Positions 11,035 through 19,434 of a DNA stretch of 64,000 bases are shown here, piece by piece. The DNA lies in the NCBI RefSeq assembly GCF_900112135.1, contig NZ_FOLC01000005.1:62001-126000 (forward strand), written 5' to 3'. The translations under genes were made by a program, and so were the position numbers. Within the stretch, counting starts at the first letter, position 1. Each line of letters begins with the position of its first letter. Below the pieces are notes generated by a model. The model saw nothing but the letters and a program-made list of their open reading frames with translations. It had not been told where the DNA came from and searched no databases. The stretch is from Collimonas sp. OK412 (GTDB lineage: Bacteria > Pseudomonadota > Gammaproteobacteria > Burkholderiales > Burkholderiaceae_D).

Positions 11035-11610
11035 TTAAACCAGCATCAGCGCGATCTGCTGTGCGGCGTCGTCGCCAGGCTTGTGCTGGAAACGGCTTTT
11101 GGCGAAACGCTGCCAGCGGCCCAGCACGAAGCTGGTCAGGATATTGGCGCGCAAGGCGGCTTCCGCTTCGTTCGCTTCCCCTTGAGAAGCAGCGATCCGC
11201 AGCGCCTGTTTCAGCGCCAGCTCGATGCGGTCGACAAACTGGTTCATGCGCAGCTGCAGGCGTTCGTCCTCGTTGACCAGCGCATCGCCGATCATGACCC
11301 GGGTCATGCCTGGATTGCGCTCGGCGAAATTGAGCAGCATCAGGGCAATCGCCTGCGCCTGGTGCAAACCTTTTTCCTGCTGCTCGGTAATCTGGTTGAC
11401 CAGGCCGAACACGCTGGTCTCGATGAAGTCGATCAGGCCCTCGAACATCTGCGCCTTGCTGGCGAAGTGCCGGTACAGCGCCGCCTCCGATACGTCTATC
11501 CTGGCCGCCAGCGCGGCGGTGGTGATCTTTTCGCCTTTCGGCTGTTCCAGCATGGTAGCCAGGGTCTGGAGGATCTGGAGTTTGCGCTCGCCGGGTTTGG
11601 TAGTTGCCAT
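11035..11610 (-). CDS. slmA: Nucleoid occlusion factor SlmA (TetR family)
   Basis: This 191-residue TetR-fold DNA-binding protein inhibits FtsZ assembly over the nucleoid. The N-terminal helix-turn-helix (ITTAALAARIDVSEAALYRHFASKAQMFEGLIDFIE) is nearly the family consensus, and GLVNQITEQQEKGLHQA continues the SlmA match. SlmA normally binds palindromic sites spread around the origin-proximal chromosome. The gene is monocistronic and has no obvious self-operator. A generic TetR regulator is the alternative but fits less well. Confidence 0.85.
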   Translation of the reverse strand: MATTKPGERKLQILQTLATMLEQPKGEKITTAALAARIDVSEAALYRHFASKAQMFEGLIDFIETSVFGLVNQITEQQEKGLHQAQAIALMLLNFAERNPGMTRVMIGDALVNEDERLQLRMNQFVDRIELALKQALRIAASQGEANEAEAALRANILTSFVLGRWQRFAKSRFQHKPGDDAAQQIALMLV

Positions 11611-11682
11611 GTTTTTTATTTTAGTAGTGATGGGGTAAAGGAAAACTGTGCCTGCTCCCTGCCCGGCACAGGGCCAACCGCT

Positions 11683-12381
11683 TCAACGCAAGCGGTGCAG
11701 ATTCCTGGCCAGCTGTCGCACCGATTTTACTTTGACATCGACGTATTTGGGGCGCTTTATCACATTTGACTGGTCCGCCAGGTATTGGGTGACCCAGGCC
11801 GTGCGCATGCCGACCCATTTGGCGGCTTTCAGCGTGCCGACCGTGTCGTCCACCAGGACGCAGCGGCGCGCCGCGACCTTTTCCCGCGCCAGCAGCTGGC
11901 GCAGCAGGTGGCGCGACGGTTTCGGCCGCAGCTGCCGGTGCACGTGCATGGATTCGATCGAAATGTGCTTGCCGAAATGGCGCTGCAAGCGCAAGTGGCG
12001 CAAGACGTCGCCCGAATAGCGCAGCGGCGCGTTGGTCAGCAGGATCTTGCGCCCCGGCAGGCGCTTGAGCAGGCTGATCAGGCCGCGCTCGGCGCGGATC
12101 ATGCCCAGCAGGTCGTCAAAGCGGTGCGCTTCGCGCAGGAAATCCTCGGGCCGCACCTGATGGTGTTTGACCAGGCCGAGCAAGGTCGCGCCATAGCGCC
12201 GCCAGTATGTCTCCCGGGCGGCGTTGACGGTGGCGGCATCGGCGTCGACGCCGCCGCTGCCCAGGGTGCGCGCCATGAAGGCGTTCATGTTGTCGTGGAT
12301 CGCGGGGAAAATGGCATGCGAGGCGTTGTGCAGGGTATTGTCCAGGTCAAACAGCCAGAGCGCTGTAGTATTCTTTGCCAT
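11683..12381 (-). CDS. HAD-superfamily hydrolase, pyrimidine 5'-nucleotidase type
   Basis: This 232-residue protein carries HAD motif I (WLFDLDNTLHNAS), motif II (ILLTNAP) and motif IV (CVLVDDTVGTLKAAKWVGM). The N-terminal cap and the FDLDNTL opening match the Sdt1/pyrimidine 5'-nucleotidase group, which dephosphorylates nucleoside monophosphates. I chose ATG 12381 because MAKN precedes the conserved core; ATGs at 12393 and 12405 are in frame and possible. The gene is divergent from the TraB-like gene, with start codons only 33 bases apart. Confidence 0.8.
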   Translation of the reverse strand: MAKNTTALWLFDLDNTLHNASHAIFPAIHDNMNAFMARTLGSGGVDADAATVNAARETYWRRYGATLLGLVKHHQVRPEDFLREAHRFDDLLGMIRAERGLISLLKRLPGRKILLTNAPLRYSGDVLRHLRLQRHFGKHISIESMHVHRQLRPKPSRHLLRQLLAREKVAARRCVLVDDTVGTLKAAKWVGMRTAWVTQYLADQSNVIKRPKYVDVKVKSVRQLARNLHRLR

Positions 12382-12414
12382 TGTGCCGTGCATTCGTTTT
12401 ATCAAGGAGAAGGT

Positions 12415-13341
12415 GTGTTTCGTAAGATTATAGTGACATTGTGCTGGTTGCCGCTAAGCCTGCTGGCGTTGTCCGCCCAGGCCGACGCCACGGATGCGGC
12501 GGCAGCGGCGGCCTCCGTCCGCCAGGGCGGCGCCTTGTTCAAGATACAGCGCGCCGGCCACAGCGCTTATGTATTCGGCACCATCCATGTCGGCCGCGCC
12601 GATTTTTATCCTTTCGACGACGTAGTCTTGCAAGCGTTGCAACAGTCGTCGGCCATCGCGCTGGAAATCGACCCCGGCAATGCCCATGGGCTGGCCGGCC
12701 TGATGACCAAATACGGCATCTACGCCAACGGCAAATCGCTGGCCCAGGAACTGCCGCCGCGGCTGCTGCAGCAGCTCAGCCCGCTGCTGGAAAAATACGG
12801 CCTGACGCTGGACCAGGTGGCCAGCATGAAACCATGGCTGCTGGCGACCATGCTCGGCATCAGCGAATACACCCACCAGGGTTACCTGCCGCAATACGGC
12901 GTCGACGTCACCCTGGCCGCTTATGCAAAAAAACAGGAAAAACGCCTGGTCGAGCTGGAAACCGCCGAACAGCAGCTGTCCCTATTGGGCAAGCTGACGC
13001 CGGCCGAGCAGGTCCAGTTCCTGCAAGACAGCGTCGACGAAATCCAGGATCCGGCCAAGGCGCAGCGTTCGATGCAATTGATCACACGCTGGCGCGACGG
13101 CGATGTCGACGGCATGGCCGCCATGCTGGCGGAACTGACCAGCGACGACACCTTCACCGGCAAATTCGTGCAGCGCGCTTTGCTGGACGAACGCAACCCC
13201 GGCCTGGCCGACGGCATAACCAGGCTGGCGAACGCGACGCCGCATGCATTCGTCGGCATCGGCATGCTGCACCTGGTCGGCAAGAACAGCGTGCTGGCGA
13301 TACTGCGGCAACGCGGTTATACGGTAAGCCGGGTTTACTAG
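12415..13341 (+). CDS. TraB/GumN family protein
   Basis: This is a 308-residue exported protein. A signal peptide runs from VFRKIIV to about ALSAQA. The TraB/GumN fold is marked by the GTIHVGRADFYP box, EIDPGN and the C-terminal AFVGIGMLHLVG. Members resemble metal-dependent proteases (TIKI-like), but function is unproven in bacteria. The start is a GTG at 12415 with a strong AAGGAGAAGG ribosome site; a longer frame upstream overlaps the divergent HAD gene and is not real. It ends 9 bases before mnmC. Confidence 0.82.
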   Translation: MFRKIIVTLCWLPLSLLALSAQADATDAAAAAASVRQGGALFKIQRAGHSAYVFGTIHVGRADFYPFDDVVLQALQQSSAIALEIDPGNAHGLAGLMTKYGIYANGKSLAQELPPRLLQQLSPLLEKYGLTLDQVASMKPWLLATMLGISEYTHQGYLPQYGVDVTLAAYAKKQEKRLVELETAEQQLSLLGKLTPAEQVQFLQDSVDEIQDPAKAQRSMQLITRWRDGDVDGMAAMLAELTSDDTFTGKFVQRALLDERNPGLADGITRLANATPHAFVGIGMLHLVGKNSVLAILRQRGYTVSRVY

Positions 13342-13350
13342 CGCAACGCC

Positions 13351-15150
13351 ATGACGGCCCCGGTCACTCCGCTGGCAGGCCATTCGCTTCACTGGCGCGA
13401 GCGGGAAAGCTTCGTGCTGCTGGACAGCGAATTCGGCAGCGGTGAACATTTTTTCGCCACCTGGCAGGCCTGGCGCAACGATCTGCAGCGTCCGCGGCAA
13501 TTGCATTACCTGGCGCTGCTGCCGCAACTTGCTGCGCCCGATCAGTTGCGACAAGCCGCAGAAAAATTTCCTGAATGGCAGGCATTGCACACCGAACTGT
13601 GCGCTGAATGGCCGCCGGCGGTACCGGGATTCCATCGCATTTTCCTGCAGCATGGACAACTGGTCCTGACGCTGATGATCGGCGACGGCGCCGCCTGCCT
13701 GCGCCAGGTGACGGCAAGGGTGGATGCCTTCCGATTGCACGGACGCAGCTGGCGGCAGTGGCCTCTGTCCGCGTTGAACACGCTGGGCCGGCTGGCTGCC
13801 GAACATGCCAGCCTGGACATTCCGGGCGCCGAACCTGCGGCCCGCAAGCAGCTGCAGCAAGCCGGATTCGTGTTTGAAAACGGCAGCGGACTTGAAATGC
13901 CCGCCCTGCGCGCCCGTTTTGCGCCGCGCTTCATTGCACGTTCCGCGCCAGCGCCGGCCCATGCCGACCGCCGCGCAATTGTCATCGGCGCCGGCCTGGC
14001 CGGCAGCGCGGCTTGCCAGCGCCTGGCGCAGCGCGGCTGGAGCGTCGACCTGATCGAGAGCAACACGGCGCCGGCGCAACAAGCTTCAGGCAATAGCGCC
14101 GGCATTTTCATGCCGCTGCTCTCGCGCGACGACAATCCCGGCTCACGCCTCAGCCGCAGCGCTTATCTGTTCGCCTTGCAGGCGTGGCGCCAGCTGGGCG
14201 GCATCGGCAATACATTCGACGGCACAGCCTGCGGCGTCCTGCAGATCGCCCGCGACGCCGCGCATGCCGAGAACCAGCAGCAATTGGCGGATTACTGGCG
14301 CTATCCTGCCGATTACGCGCAGTGGCTGGATCAGGCTGCCGCCAGCCGCCTTGCCGGCTGCCAGGTCAGCAGCGGCGCCTGGTTTTTCCCGGCCGCCGGC
14401 TGGGTGCAGCCGCGCAGCCTTTGCCAGGCCATGCTGGATAGCTGCGGCAAGCAGCTGCAAACCCATTTCGGACAGCATGCCGCCATCCTCGAACGCAGCC
14501 AGGACGGCTGGACCGTGCGCGACCGGCACGGTGCAAAAATAGCCGGTGCGCCGGTAGTGGTCTTGGCAAACGCCTGCGACGCCTTGCAGTTTGCGCAGGC
14601 CGGAGATTTGCCCTTGAGCGCCATCCGCGGCCAGATTACCTACCTCGGCGCCGGACAGGTTCCTGCCATCAAGCCGGTGCTATGCGGTGAAGCCTACCTG
14701 ACCCCGGCTTATGCCGGGACCTGCAGCATAGGAGCATCTTATGACGAGGATGGCGAAACGGCGCTGCGCCAGGACAGCCAGGACGACAACCTGGCGCGCC
14801 TGGCCAAGCTGCTGCCTGGCTGGCGGCCTGGGCAGCCGCCGCTGGCCGGACGCGTCGGCTTTCGTTGTGTAGCCAGCGACCGCCTGCCGCTGGTCGGCGC
14901 CTTGCCGGACAAAAACGGGGCAAGCACCGTGCGCGAAGCAAAACTGAAAGACCTGCCCCGTTTTCCCGGTTTGTACAGCCTGCTGGGTTATGCCTCGCGC
15001 GGCCTGATATGGGCGCCGCTGGCGGCAGAATTGCTGGCATCGCAGCTGAATGGAGAACCGCTGCCGATCGAGGCCGACCTGGCGGCAGCACTCGATCCGG
15101 CGCGTTTTTTATTGAAAGAGCAACGGCGCAACGTTCCCTCGCGCCAATAA
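13351..15150 (+). CDS. mnmC: tRNA wobble-uridine modifying enzyme MnmC with degenerate methyltransferase half
   Basis: This 599-residue protein belongs to the bifunctional MnmC family. From about residue 208 it is a FAD oxidase (GAGLAG at 213-218; ending ...LGYASRGLIWAPLAAELLASQL) that removes the carboxymethyl group from cmnm5(s2)U34. The N-terminal 205 residues align with the SAM-dependent MnmD domain (FATWQAW, LHYLAL, FPEW, GFHRIFLQHG) but key motifs are lost. The SAM loop GFGTGLN reads EFGSGEH, and the catalytic DAWFLDGFAP reads DAFRLHGRSW. The domain is also about 40 residues short at the start. I expect oxidase but not methyltransferase activity. Confidence 0.85.
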   Translation: MTAPVTPLAGHSLHWRERESFVLLDSEFGSGEHFFATWQAWRNDLQRPRQLHYLALLPQLAAPDQLRQAAEKFPEWQALHTELCAEWPPAVPGFHRIFLQHGQLVLTLMIGDGAACLRQVTARVDAFRLHGRSWRQWPLSALNTLGRLAAEHASLDIPGAEPAARKQLQQAGFVFENGSGLEMPALRARFAPRFIARSAPAPAHADRRAIVIGAGLAGSAACQRLAQRGWSVDLIESNTAPAQQASGNSAGIFMPLLSRDDNPGSRLSRSAYLFALQAWRQLGGIGNTFDGTACGVLQIARDAAHAENQQQLADYWRYPADYAQWLDQAAASRLAGCQVSSGAWFFPAAGWVQPRSLCQAMLDSCGKQLQTHFGQHAAILERSQDGWTVRDRHGAKIAGAPVVVLANACDALQFAQAGDLPLSAIRGQITYLGAGQVPAIKPVLCGEAYLTPAYAGTCSIGASYDEDGETALRQDSQDDNLARLAKLLPGWRPGQPPLAGRVGFRCVASDRLPLVGALPDKNGASTVREAKLKDLPRFPGLYSLLGYASRGLIWAPLAAELLASQLNGEPLPIEADLAAALDPARFLLKEQRRNVPSRQ

Positions 15151-15176
15151 AAAAGAGCGCCGCAAGGCGCCCTTTT
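15148..15176. terminator. Bidirectional terminator between mnmC and the YXWGXW gene
   Basis: A GCGCC-GCAA-GGCGC hairpin is flanked by A7 on the left and CCTTTT on the right. It can stop mnmC transcripts on the plus strand and, more strongly, the convergent transcript on the minus strand. Confidence 0.75.
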
Positions 15177-15184
15177 CATATTGC

Positions 15185-15502
15185 TCAACGATCCCAGCGG
15201 TACGGCCGCATCCGCCAGTCGCCGCGCGGGCCTCTTTCCCAGCGTGGCGGGACGTAACGGTAGCCCGGCCGCGCTCGCATCCAGCTGCCGCCTACCCACA
15301 CATGGCGGCGGCCGTTCCAGCGCCAGTATCCCGGCGCCCAGACATAACCGGCACGCGATGGCGGCACTATCTCATAGCGCGGCGGCGGCGGCTGTCCGAT
15401 CTGGACTCCGACATAGGTTGCGGCCTGGACCTGCGCCAGCGGCGTCATCAGGCCGGCGCCCAGCGCCAGCATGCTGATGCACAAAATCGATTTGATCTTC
15501 AT
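15185..15502 (-). CDS. YXWGXW-repeat-like exported protein
   Basis: This is a 105-residue basic protein with a signal peptide ending near VQAATY. The mature part holds aromatic repeats of the type YVWAPGYWRWNG / HVWVGGSWMRARPGY. The YXWGXW family is common in proteobacteria and of unknown function, presumably periplasmic or envelope-bound. ATG 15502 has a GGAGG ribosome site. It is convergent with mnmC. Confidence 0.8.
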   Translation of the reverse strand: MKIKSILCISMLALGAGLMTPLAQVQAATYVGVQIGQPPPPRYEIVPPSRAGYVWAPGYWRWNGRRHVWVGGSWMRARPGYRYVPPRWERGPRGDWRMRPYRWDR

Positions 15503-15767
15503 CGGATACCTCCTCCATTCGTTTAAAACCATCGGACGACGATTAAAATATAGGCGATATCCATGTAGCGGCTTGTTATTTTGTGTTTCCAAAAGATACA
15601 GGCCGGGCAAGCGCCTGGATGGCTTGCCGGCTGCCATTGCGCCCTCCCTAAGGTAAAATGGCGGCCTGCCGTACGGCATTGTCGTTTTATAAAAATAATT
15701 GCGGGACAGCCGCCGCTGACGTAGAACGCCAAGGCGGCCTGTCTCCACCTGACTTCCCGGAATACCC
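15503..15767. other. Divergent intergenic region with an inverted repeat
   Basis: These 265 bases separate two divergent genes. They contain an imperfect inverted repeat at about 15601-15632 (GCCGGGCAAGC / GCTTGCCGGC, one bulge) and AT-rich patches that could be promoters. No coding potential or known RNA was recognised. Confidence 0.4.
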
Positions 15768-17399
15768 ATGTTGCGATTGAATGAAGTACAACTCCCCCTC
15801 GACCACCCTGACGACGCCTTGCACGCGGCTATCCTGGGGCGGCTGGGAATCGCCGCTGAAGAAATGCTCGGTTACACAATTTTCCGCCGCAGCTACGACG
15901 CCCGCAAAAAATCCGCGGTGATCCTGACGTACACCGTGGATGTCGAACTCAAGGATGAGGGCGCGCTCCTCAAGCGTCTGGCCGGTGACCGCACCGTGGC
16001 GCCGACCCCAGACACCAATTACCGCTTTGTCGCGCAGGCGCCGGGTCGGCTGAAATCGCGGCCGGTAGTGGTCGGCACCGGGCCTTGCGGCCTGTTTGCC
16101 GGCCTGATCCTGGCGCAGATGGGGTTCAATCCGATTATCCTGGAGCGCGGCAAGGCGGTGCGCGAGCGCACCAAGGATACCTGGGGACTGTGGCGCAAGC
16201 GCGAGCTGCAGCCGGAATCCAATGTCCAGTTCGGCGAAGGCGGCGCCGGCACGTTTTCCGACGGCAAGCTGTGGACCCAGATCAAAGACCCCAAGCACTA
16301 CGGCCGCAAGGTGCTGACCGAATTCGTCAAGGCCGATGCGCCGGATGAAATCATGTACGTCAGCAAGCCGCACATCGGCACTTTCCGGCTGGTAAAGATG
16401 GTGGAGCAGATGCGCGCCACCATCGAAGCGCTGGGCGGCGAATTCCGTTTCCAGCAAAAGGTGGAAGACATCACGATCAAGTCGGACAATGGCCAGGGAC
16501 AAGTGCAAGCCGTCGTGCTGGCCAGCGGCGAAACCATCGTCACCGACCACGTGGTGCTGGCGATCGGCCACAGCGCCCGCGATACCTTCCAGATGCTGTA
16601 CGACCGCGGCGTGTATATCGAAGCCAAGCCGTTCTCGCTCGGTTTCCGCATCGAACATCCGCAATCCCTGATCGACAAATGCCGTTTCGGCCCCAGCGCC
16701 GGCCATCCGATCCTTGGCGCCGCCGACTACAAGCTGGTCCATCACTGTGAATCGGCGCAAGCCCGCGGGCGCGCGGTCTACAGTTTCTGCATGTGCCCGG
16801 GCGGCACCGTGGTGGCGGCGACCTCGGAACCGGGACGGGTGGTGACCAACGGCATGAGCCAGTACTCGCGCAACGAACGCAACGCCAACAGCGGCATCGT
16901 GGTCGGCATCACGCCGGCCGATTATCCCGGCCACCCGCTGGCCGGAATCGGCTTCCAGCGCCAATGGGAATCGCGCGCCTTCGAGCTGGGCGGCGGCACC
17001 TACGATGCGCCCGGCCAGCTGGTCGGCGACTTCCTCGCCGGCCGGCCGTCGACCGCGCTCGGCTCGGTGATTCCATCCTACAAACCCGGCGTCCATCTGG
17101 GCGACCTCAGCACTGCCTTGCCGGATTATGCGATTGCAGCTATCCGCGAAGCGTTGCCGGTATTCGACAAGCAAATCCGCGGCTTCGCCATGGCCGACGC
17201 GGTGCTGACCGGCGTCGAGACCCGCACCTCGTCGCCGGTGCGCATCAAGCGCCACGACGACAGCCTGCAAAGCCTGAATACGACGGGATTGTTTCCGGCC
17301 GGCGAAGGCGCCGGTTATGCCGGCGGCATCATGTCGGCGGCGATTGACGGCATTCGCGTGGCTGAGGCAGTCGCCTTGAGCATGCTGGGTAAAAACTGA
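15768..17399 (+). CDS. NAD(P)/FAD-dependent oxidoreductase (COG2509 type)
   Basis: This is a 543-residue flavoprotein. The first 90 residues form a small domain of unknown role (MLRLNEVQLPLDHPDDAL, RRSYDARKK). The FAD Rossmann motif VVVGTGPCGLFAGLILAQMG lies near 104-123. NVQFGEGGAGTFSDGKLWT, SFCMCPGGTVVAA and the C-terminal GEGAGYAGGIMSAAIDGIRVAE are characteristic of this widely conserved, uncharacterised dehydrogenase group. It is monocistronic. The substrate is unknown. Confidence 0.85.
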   Translation: MLRLNEVQLPLDHPDDALHAAILGRLGIAAEEMLGYTIFRRSYDARKKSAVILTYTVDVELKDEGALLKRLAGDRTVAPTPDTNYRFVAQAPGRLKSRPVVVGTGPCGLFAGLILAQMGFNPIILERGKAVRERTKDTWGLWRKRELQPESNVQFGEGGAGTFSDGKLWTQIKDPKHYGRKVLTEFVKADAPDEIMYVSKPHIGTFRLVKMVEQMRATIEALGGEFRFQQKVEDITIKSDNGQGQVQAVVLASGETIVTDHVVLAIGHSARDTFQMLYDRGVYIEAKPFSLGFRIEHPQSLIDKCRFGPSAGHPILGAADYKLVHHCESAQARGRAVYSFCMCPGGTVVAATSEPGRVVTNGMSQYSRNERNANSGIVVGITPADYPGHPLAGIGFQRQWESRAFELGGGTYDAPGQLVGDFLAGRPSTALGSVIPSYKPGVHLGDLSTALPDYAIAAIREALPVFDKQIRGFAMADAVLTGVETRTSSPVRIKRHDDSLQSLNTTGLFPAGEGAGYAGGIMSAAIDGIRVAEAVALSMLGKN

Positions 17400-17422
17400 G
17401 CTGGCTCAAGGAGGTCGCCGGC

Positions 17423-17704
17423 CTATCGTTTTTCCGCGGCTTTGTACACCGCGTTACGCTCGCGTTTGCCTACGGCGACGACCAGTACGACCAACTCCTG
17501 GTCGCGCACTTCGTAGACTAGCCGGTAGCCGGCCTGGCGCAGCTTGATTTTATATCGGCTCCTGGAGCCGGATAACTGTGCGGACGGAACATGGGGAACA
17601 AGCAATCGTTCCGCCAGTTTTTTTTTGAACTGCTCGCGCATGTCTTGATCCAGCTTGCGCCATTCCTTCAATGCTTCCTCAAGGAAAGCCAGTTCAAAGC
17701 TCAT
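17423..17704 (-). CDS. RelE/ParE-superfamily toxin, StbE-like
   Basis: This 93-residue toxin belongs to the RelE fold. ALKEWRKLDQDMREQFKKKLAERL, PHVPSAQLSGSRSRYKIKLRQAGYRLVYEV and GKRERNAVY match the StbE/RelE group, whose members cleave mRNA at the ribosome. The ATG overlaps the antitoxin frame by 11 bases, the usual coupled antitoxin-first order. The symbol is left blank because relE and stbE naming is interchangeable here. Confidence 0.88.
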   Translation of the reverse strand: MSFELAFLEEALKEWRKLDQDMREQFKKKLAERLLVPHVPSAQLSGSRSRYKIKLRQAGYRLVYEVRDQELVVLVVAVGKRERNAVYKAAEKR

Positions 17705-17942
17705 CCAGCCTGACCCTGACAATAGCTTGCCCTTTGCGGGCTTCTGCAACGGCATTCAGTTCCATGTCTTCCAGCTTGTTCATCAGCGCTTCATAGGCTT
17801 TTGCCGGGACGCAATAAAAAGCCGGCTGGTTCCGGTTTAATATCGCCACAGGAAATCCTTCACCCGCAGCAACAGTCCCCATAGGGTCTTTTTTCAGCTC
17901 GGAAACGCTGGCGGTTGTTTCAGCAAGAATCAGGTGTGCCAT
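17694..17942 (-). CDS. Phd/YefM-family antitoxin, StbD-like
   Basis: This 82-residue antitoxin starts MAHLILAETTASVSELKKDP and contains FPVAILNRNQPAFYCVPAKAYEAL, typical of StbD. It should bind and neutralise the downstream toxin and repress its own promoter. ATG 17942 gives the family-standard N-terminus. An in-frame ATG at 17993 with a GGAG upstream would add 17 residues. The surrounding DNA is more AT-rich than its neighbours. Confidence 0.87.
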   Translation of the reverse strand: MAHLILAETTASVSELKKDPMGTVAAGEGFPVAILNRNQPAFYCVPAKAYEALMNKLEDMELNAVAEARKGQAIVRVRLDEL

Positions 17943-17949
17943 GGAAATA

Positions 17950-17959
17950 CTTTTAAAAG
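17950..17959. promoter_or_regulatory. Palindrome at the antitoxin start, possible autoregulatory operator
   Basis: CTTTTAAAAG is a perfect 10-bp palindrome 8 bases upstream of the antitoxin ATG. Further upstream the octamer TGCTATTA occurs twice on the minus strand. Toxin-antitoxin complexes commonly bind such sites; the assignment is inference. Confidence 0.3.
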
Positions 17960-18034
17960 CATTATTAATAGCACCAATAATAGCATCTTTCATAGCACTC
18001 CAACCCATATGATTGACGAAGATCGTAGTATGGC

Positions 18035-18226
18035 TCAGCTTCTGCAGCCAGTTTGCGTGAATGCCGTAAGTCTTGGCTGAATTTCACTCTCTTGGCTGCG
18101 ATGAAACAGCCCTGCCGGCTTCGGCGAAAAAATCCTTATTTTTTTACCGGACTCGGCCTGCTTCTTGACATACGCGGCCTCAGTCAGCGCCGGCAGGAAA
18201 GCTGCCAGGTCATCCACATAACTCAT
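18035..18226 (-). CDS. Short hypothetical ORF, possibly a gene remnant
   Basis: This ORF of about 63 residues starts at ATG 18226 (MSYVDDLAAFLPALTEAAYV), just upstream of the StbDE pair. I recognise no family. There is no clear ribosome site, and the C-terminal half (FHRSQESEIQPRLTAF) looks low in structure. It may be a fragment of an older gene in an accessory spot rather than a live gene. The rest of the 18009-18302 gap holds nothing I can name. Confidence 0.25.
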   Translation of the reverse strand: MSYVDDLAAFLPALTEAAYVKKQAESGKKIRIFSPKPAGLFHRSQESEIQPRLTAFTQTGCRS

Positions 18227-18302
18227 CAAGATCAAGGGTCATGCTACTGAATAGACAAAATCATAAAAAGAGAACATGACGCTCTTGTTACATCAGATAG
18301 GC

Positions 18303-18329
18303 AAAAAAAATACGCCTGCAGGCGTATTC
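18303..18329 (-). terminator. Terminator after the MarR-like gene
   Basis: On the minus strand AATACGCC-TGCA-GGCGTATT forms a perfect 8-bp stem followed by T8, 38 bases after the stop of the regulator gene. Confidence 0.88.
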
Positions 18330-18366
18330 TTGATGAGGGCGACTGCCCCGGGGGCCGGTGAAGCAG

Positions 18367-18735
18367 CTATTTGCTGGCATCCCGCGTCGCCTGCAGCAGG
18401 CATTTCGACAGCTTGTCGAAATGCAGCCAGGCCGCCTGGCTCAGCTCTACCTGCTTGCGGCGCGTATCGTCGGTGTCGCTGAGGACGATCCAGCCCTTTT
18501 CCCGCATCGATTTCAGCCGCGCGTGCAGCATGGCCGGCGAACCGAGTTCGCTTTGCGCCATCATGTCGCGTACCGACAAGCGTTCCCGGGCTTGCCCCGC
18601 GCGCGCAACGAAGGCCAGGATGCGATCTTCCAGGGGATCCAGCGAAGGCAGCGAAGGCAAGCCGCGCAAGGCATTCGCCAGCTGCAAGAAGCGCACGTAG
18701 ATATCTGCCGGTCGGTTATTTTTTTCCATGGCCAT
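18367..18735 (-). CDS. Winged-helix (MarR-like) transcriptional regulator
   Basis: This 122-residue DNA-binding protein has a central winged helix: LSVRDMMAQSELGSPAMLHARLKSMREKGWIVLSDTDDTRRKQVELS, about 50-100. The DTRRKQVELS wing is MarR-type. It is shorter than usual for MarR proteins (about 140-150), with reduced dimerisation helices. ATG 18735 and ATG 18729 are equally possible. It is divergent from the membrane protein gene at 18865, with 129 bases between; the target is unknown. Confidence 0.75.
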   Translation of the reverse strand: MAMEKNNRPADIYVRFLQLANALRGLPSLPSLDPLEDRILAFVARAGQARERLSVRDMMAQSELGSPAMLHARLKSMREKGWIVLSDTDDTRRKQVELSQAAWLHFDKLSKCLLQATRDASK

Positions 18736-18864
18736 ATTGTAAGCTGCTGTCGCCTAAACTGTTTGCCAACGCTGTTAAATTCATATCGATCATACGCGTC
18801 ATTTCAGTCGCGTCGCAAGTATCTTCCTGCGCCTGCGCGGATACTTCGGTAAGATACGCGCGTC

Positions 18865-19434
18865 ATGTCCACTCCCCCATCCCCTGCCGCCAGATTGCGT
18901 CTCAACCTGCTGACAATCGGCAGTACGGCGGTCGTCTACATGCTGGTGTACATGGCCAACGACTGGCTGTTCAAGCACATCGAGTTCGCCCAGGGGATTG
19001 CCTGGATTTACCTGCCCGCAGGAATACGGCTTATCTGCACCCTGCTGTTTGCCGAAGCGGGCGTGTTCGGCATCTTCATCGCTTCATTGCTGACGTCCAG
19101 CATCTACGCCCTGTTCCCCGGCGATCCGGTCACCACCGTCGGCTACAGCATCATCTCGGCGCTGGCGCCTTACCTTGCCTATCGCTTCACCTTGCAGGAA
19201 ATGCGCCTGCAGCCTTCGCTGAGCAACCTGACCACCACCCGCCTGCTGGCCTGCATCCTGCTGTACGGCCTGGCCAATCCGCTGCTGCAGCTGTTGTGGT
19301 TCGTCTTGCGCGGCGTCTCCTACCATTTCTGGTCGGGCCTGATCGTGATGTCGATCGGCGACCTGACCGGCTCGCTGATCGTGGTCTATGCGATCAAGAT
19401 GCTGCTGTCCTTCCTTCCCTTGCCAAGGCGCTAA
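18865..19434 (+). CDS. Integral membrane protein, MASE1-like
   Basis: This 189-residue protein has five or six hydrophobic segments: AVVYMLVYMAN, GIRLICTLLFAEAGVFGIFIASLL, a central LACILLYGLANPLLQLLWFVL and GDLTGSLIVVYAIKMLLSFL. The IAWIYLPAGIRLI and GDLTGSLIVV stretches recall MASE1 sensor domains, but no output domain follows. It precedes exbD by 140 bases on the same strand. Function is unknown. Confidence 0.65.
   Translation: MSTPPSPAARLRLNLLTIGSTAVVYMLVYMANDWLFKHIEFAQGIAWIYLPAGIRLICTLLFAEAGVFGIFIASLLTSSIYALFPGDPVTTVGYSIISALAPYLAYRFTLQEMRLQPSLSNLTTTRLLACILLYGLANPLLQLLWFVLRGVSYHFWSGLIVMSIGDLTGSLIVVYAIKMLLSFLPLPRR

Noticed and set aside
15687-17270. A 527-residue minus-strand frame opposite the flavoprotein
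   Set aside because: Antisense shadow; the plus-strand flavoprotein has intact motifs from end to end.
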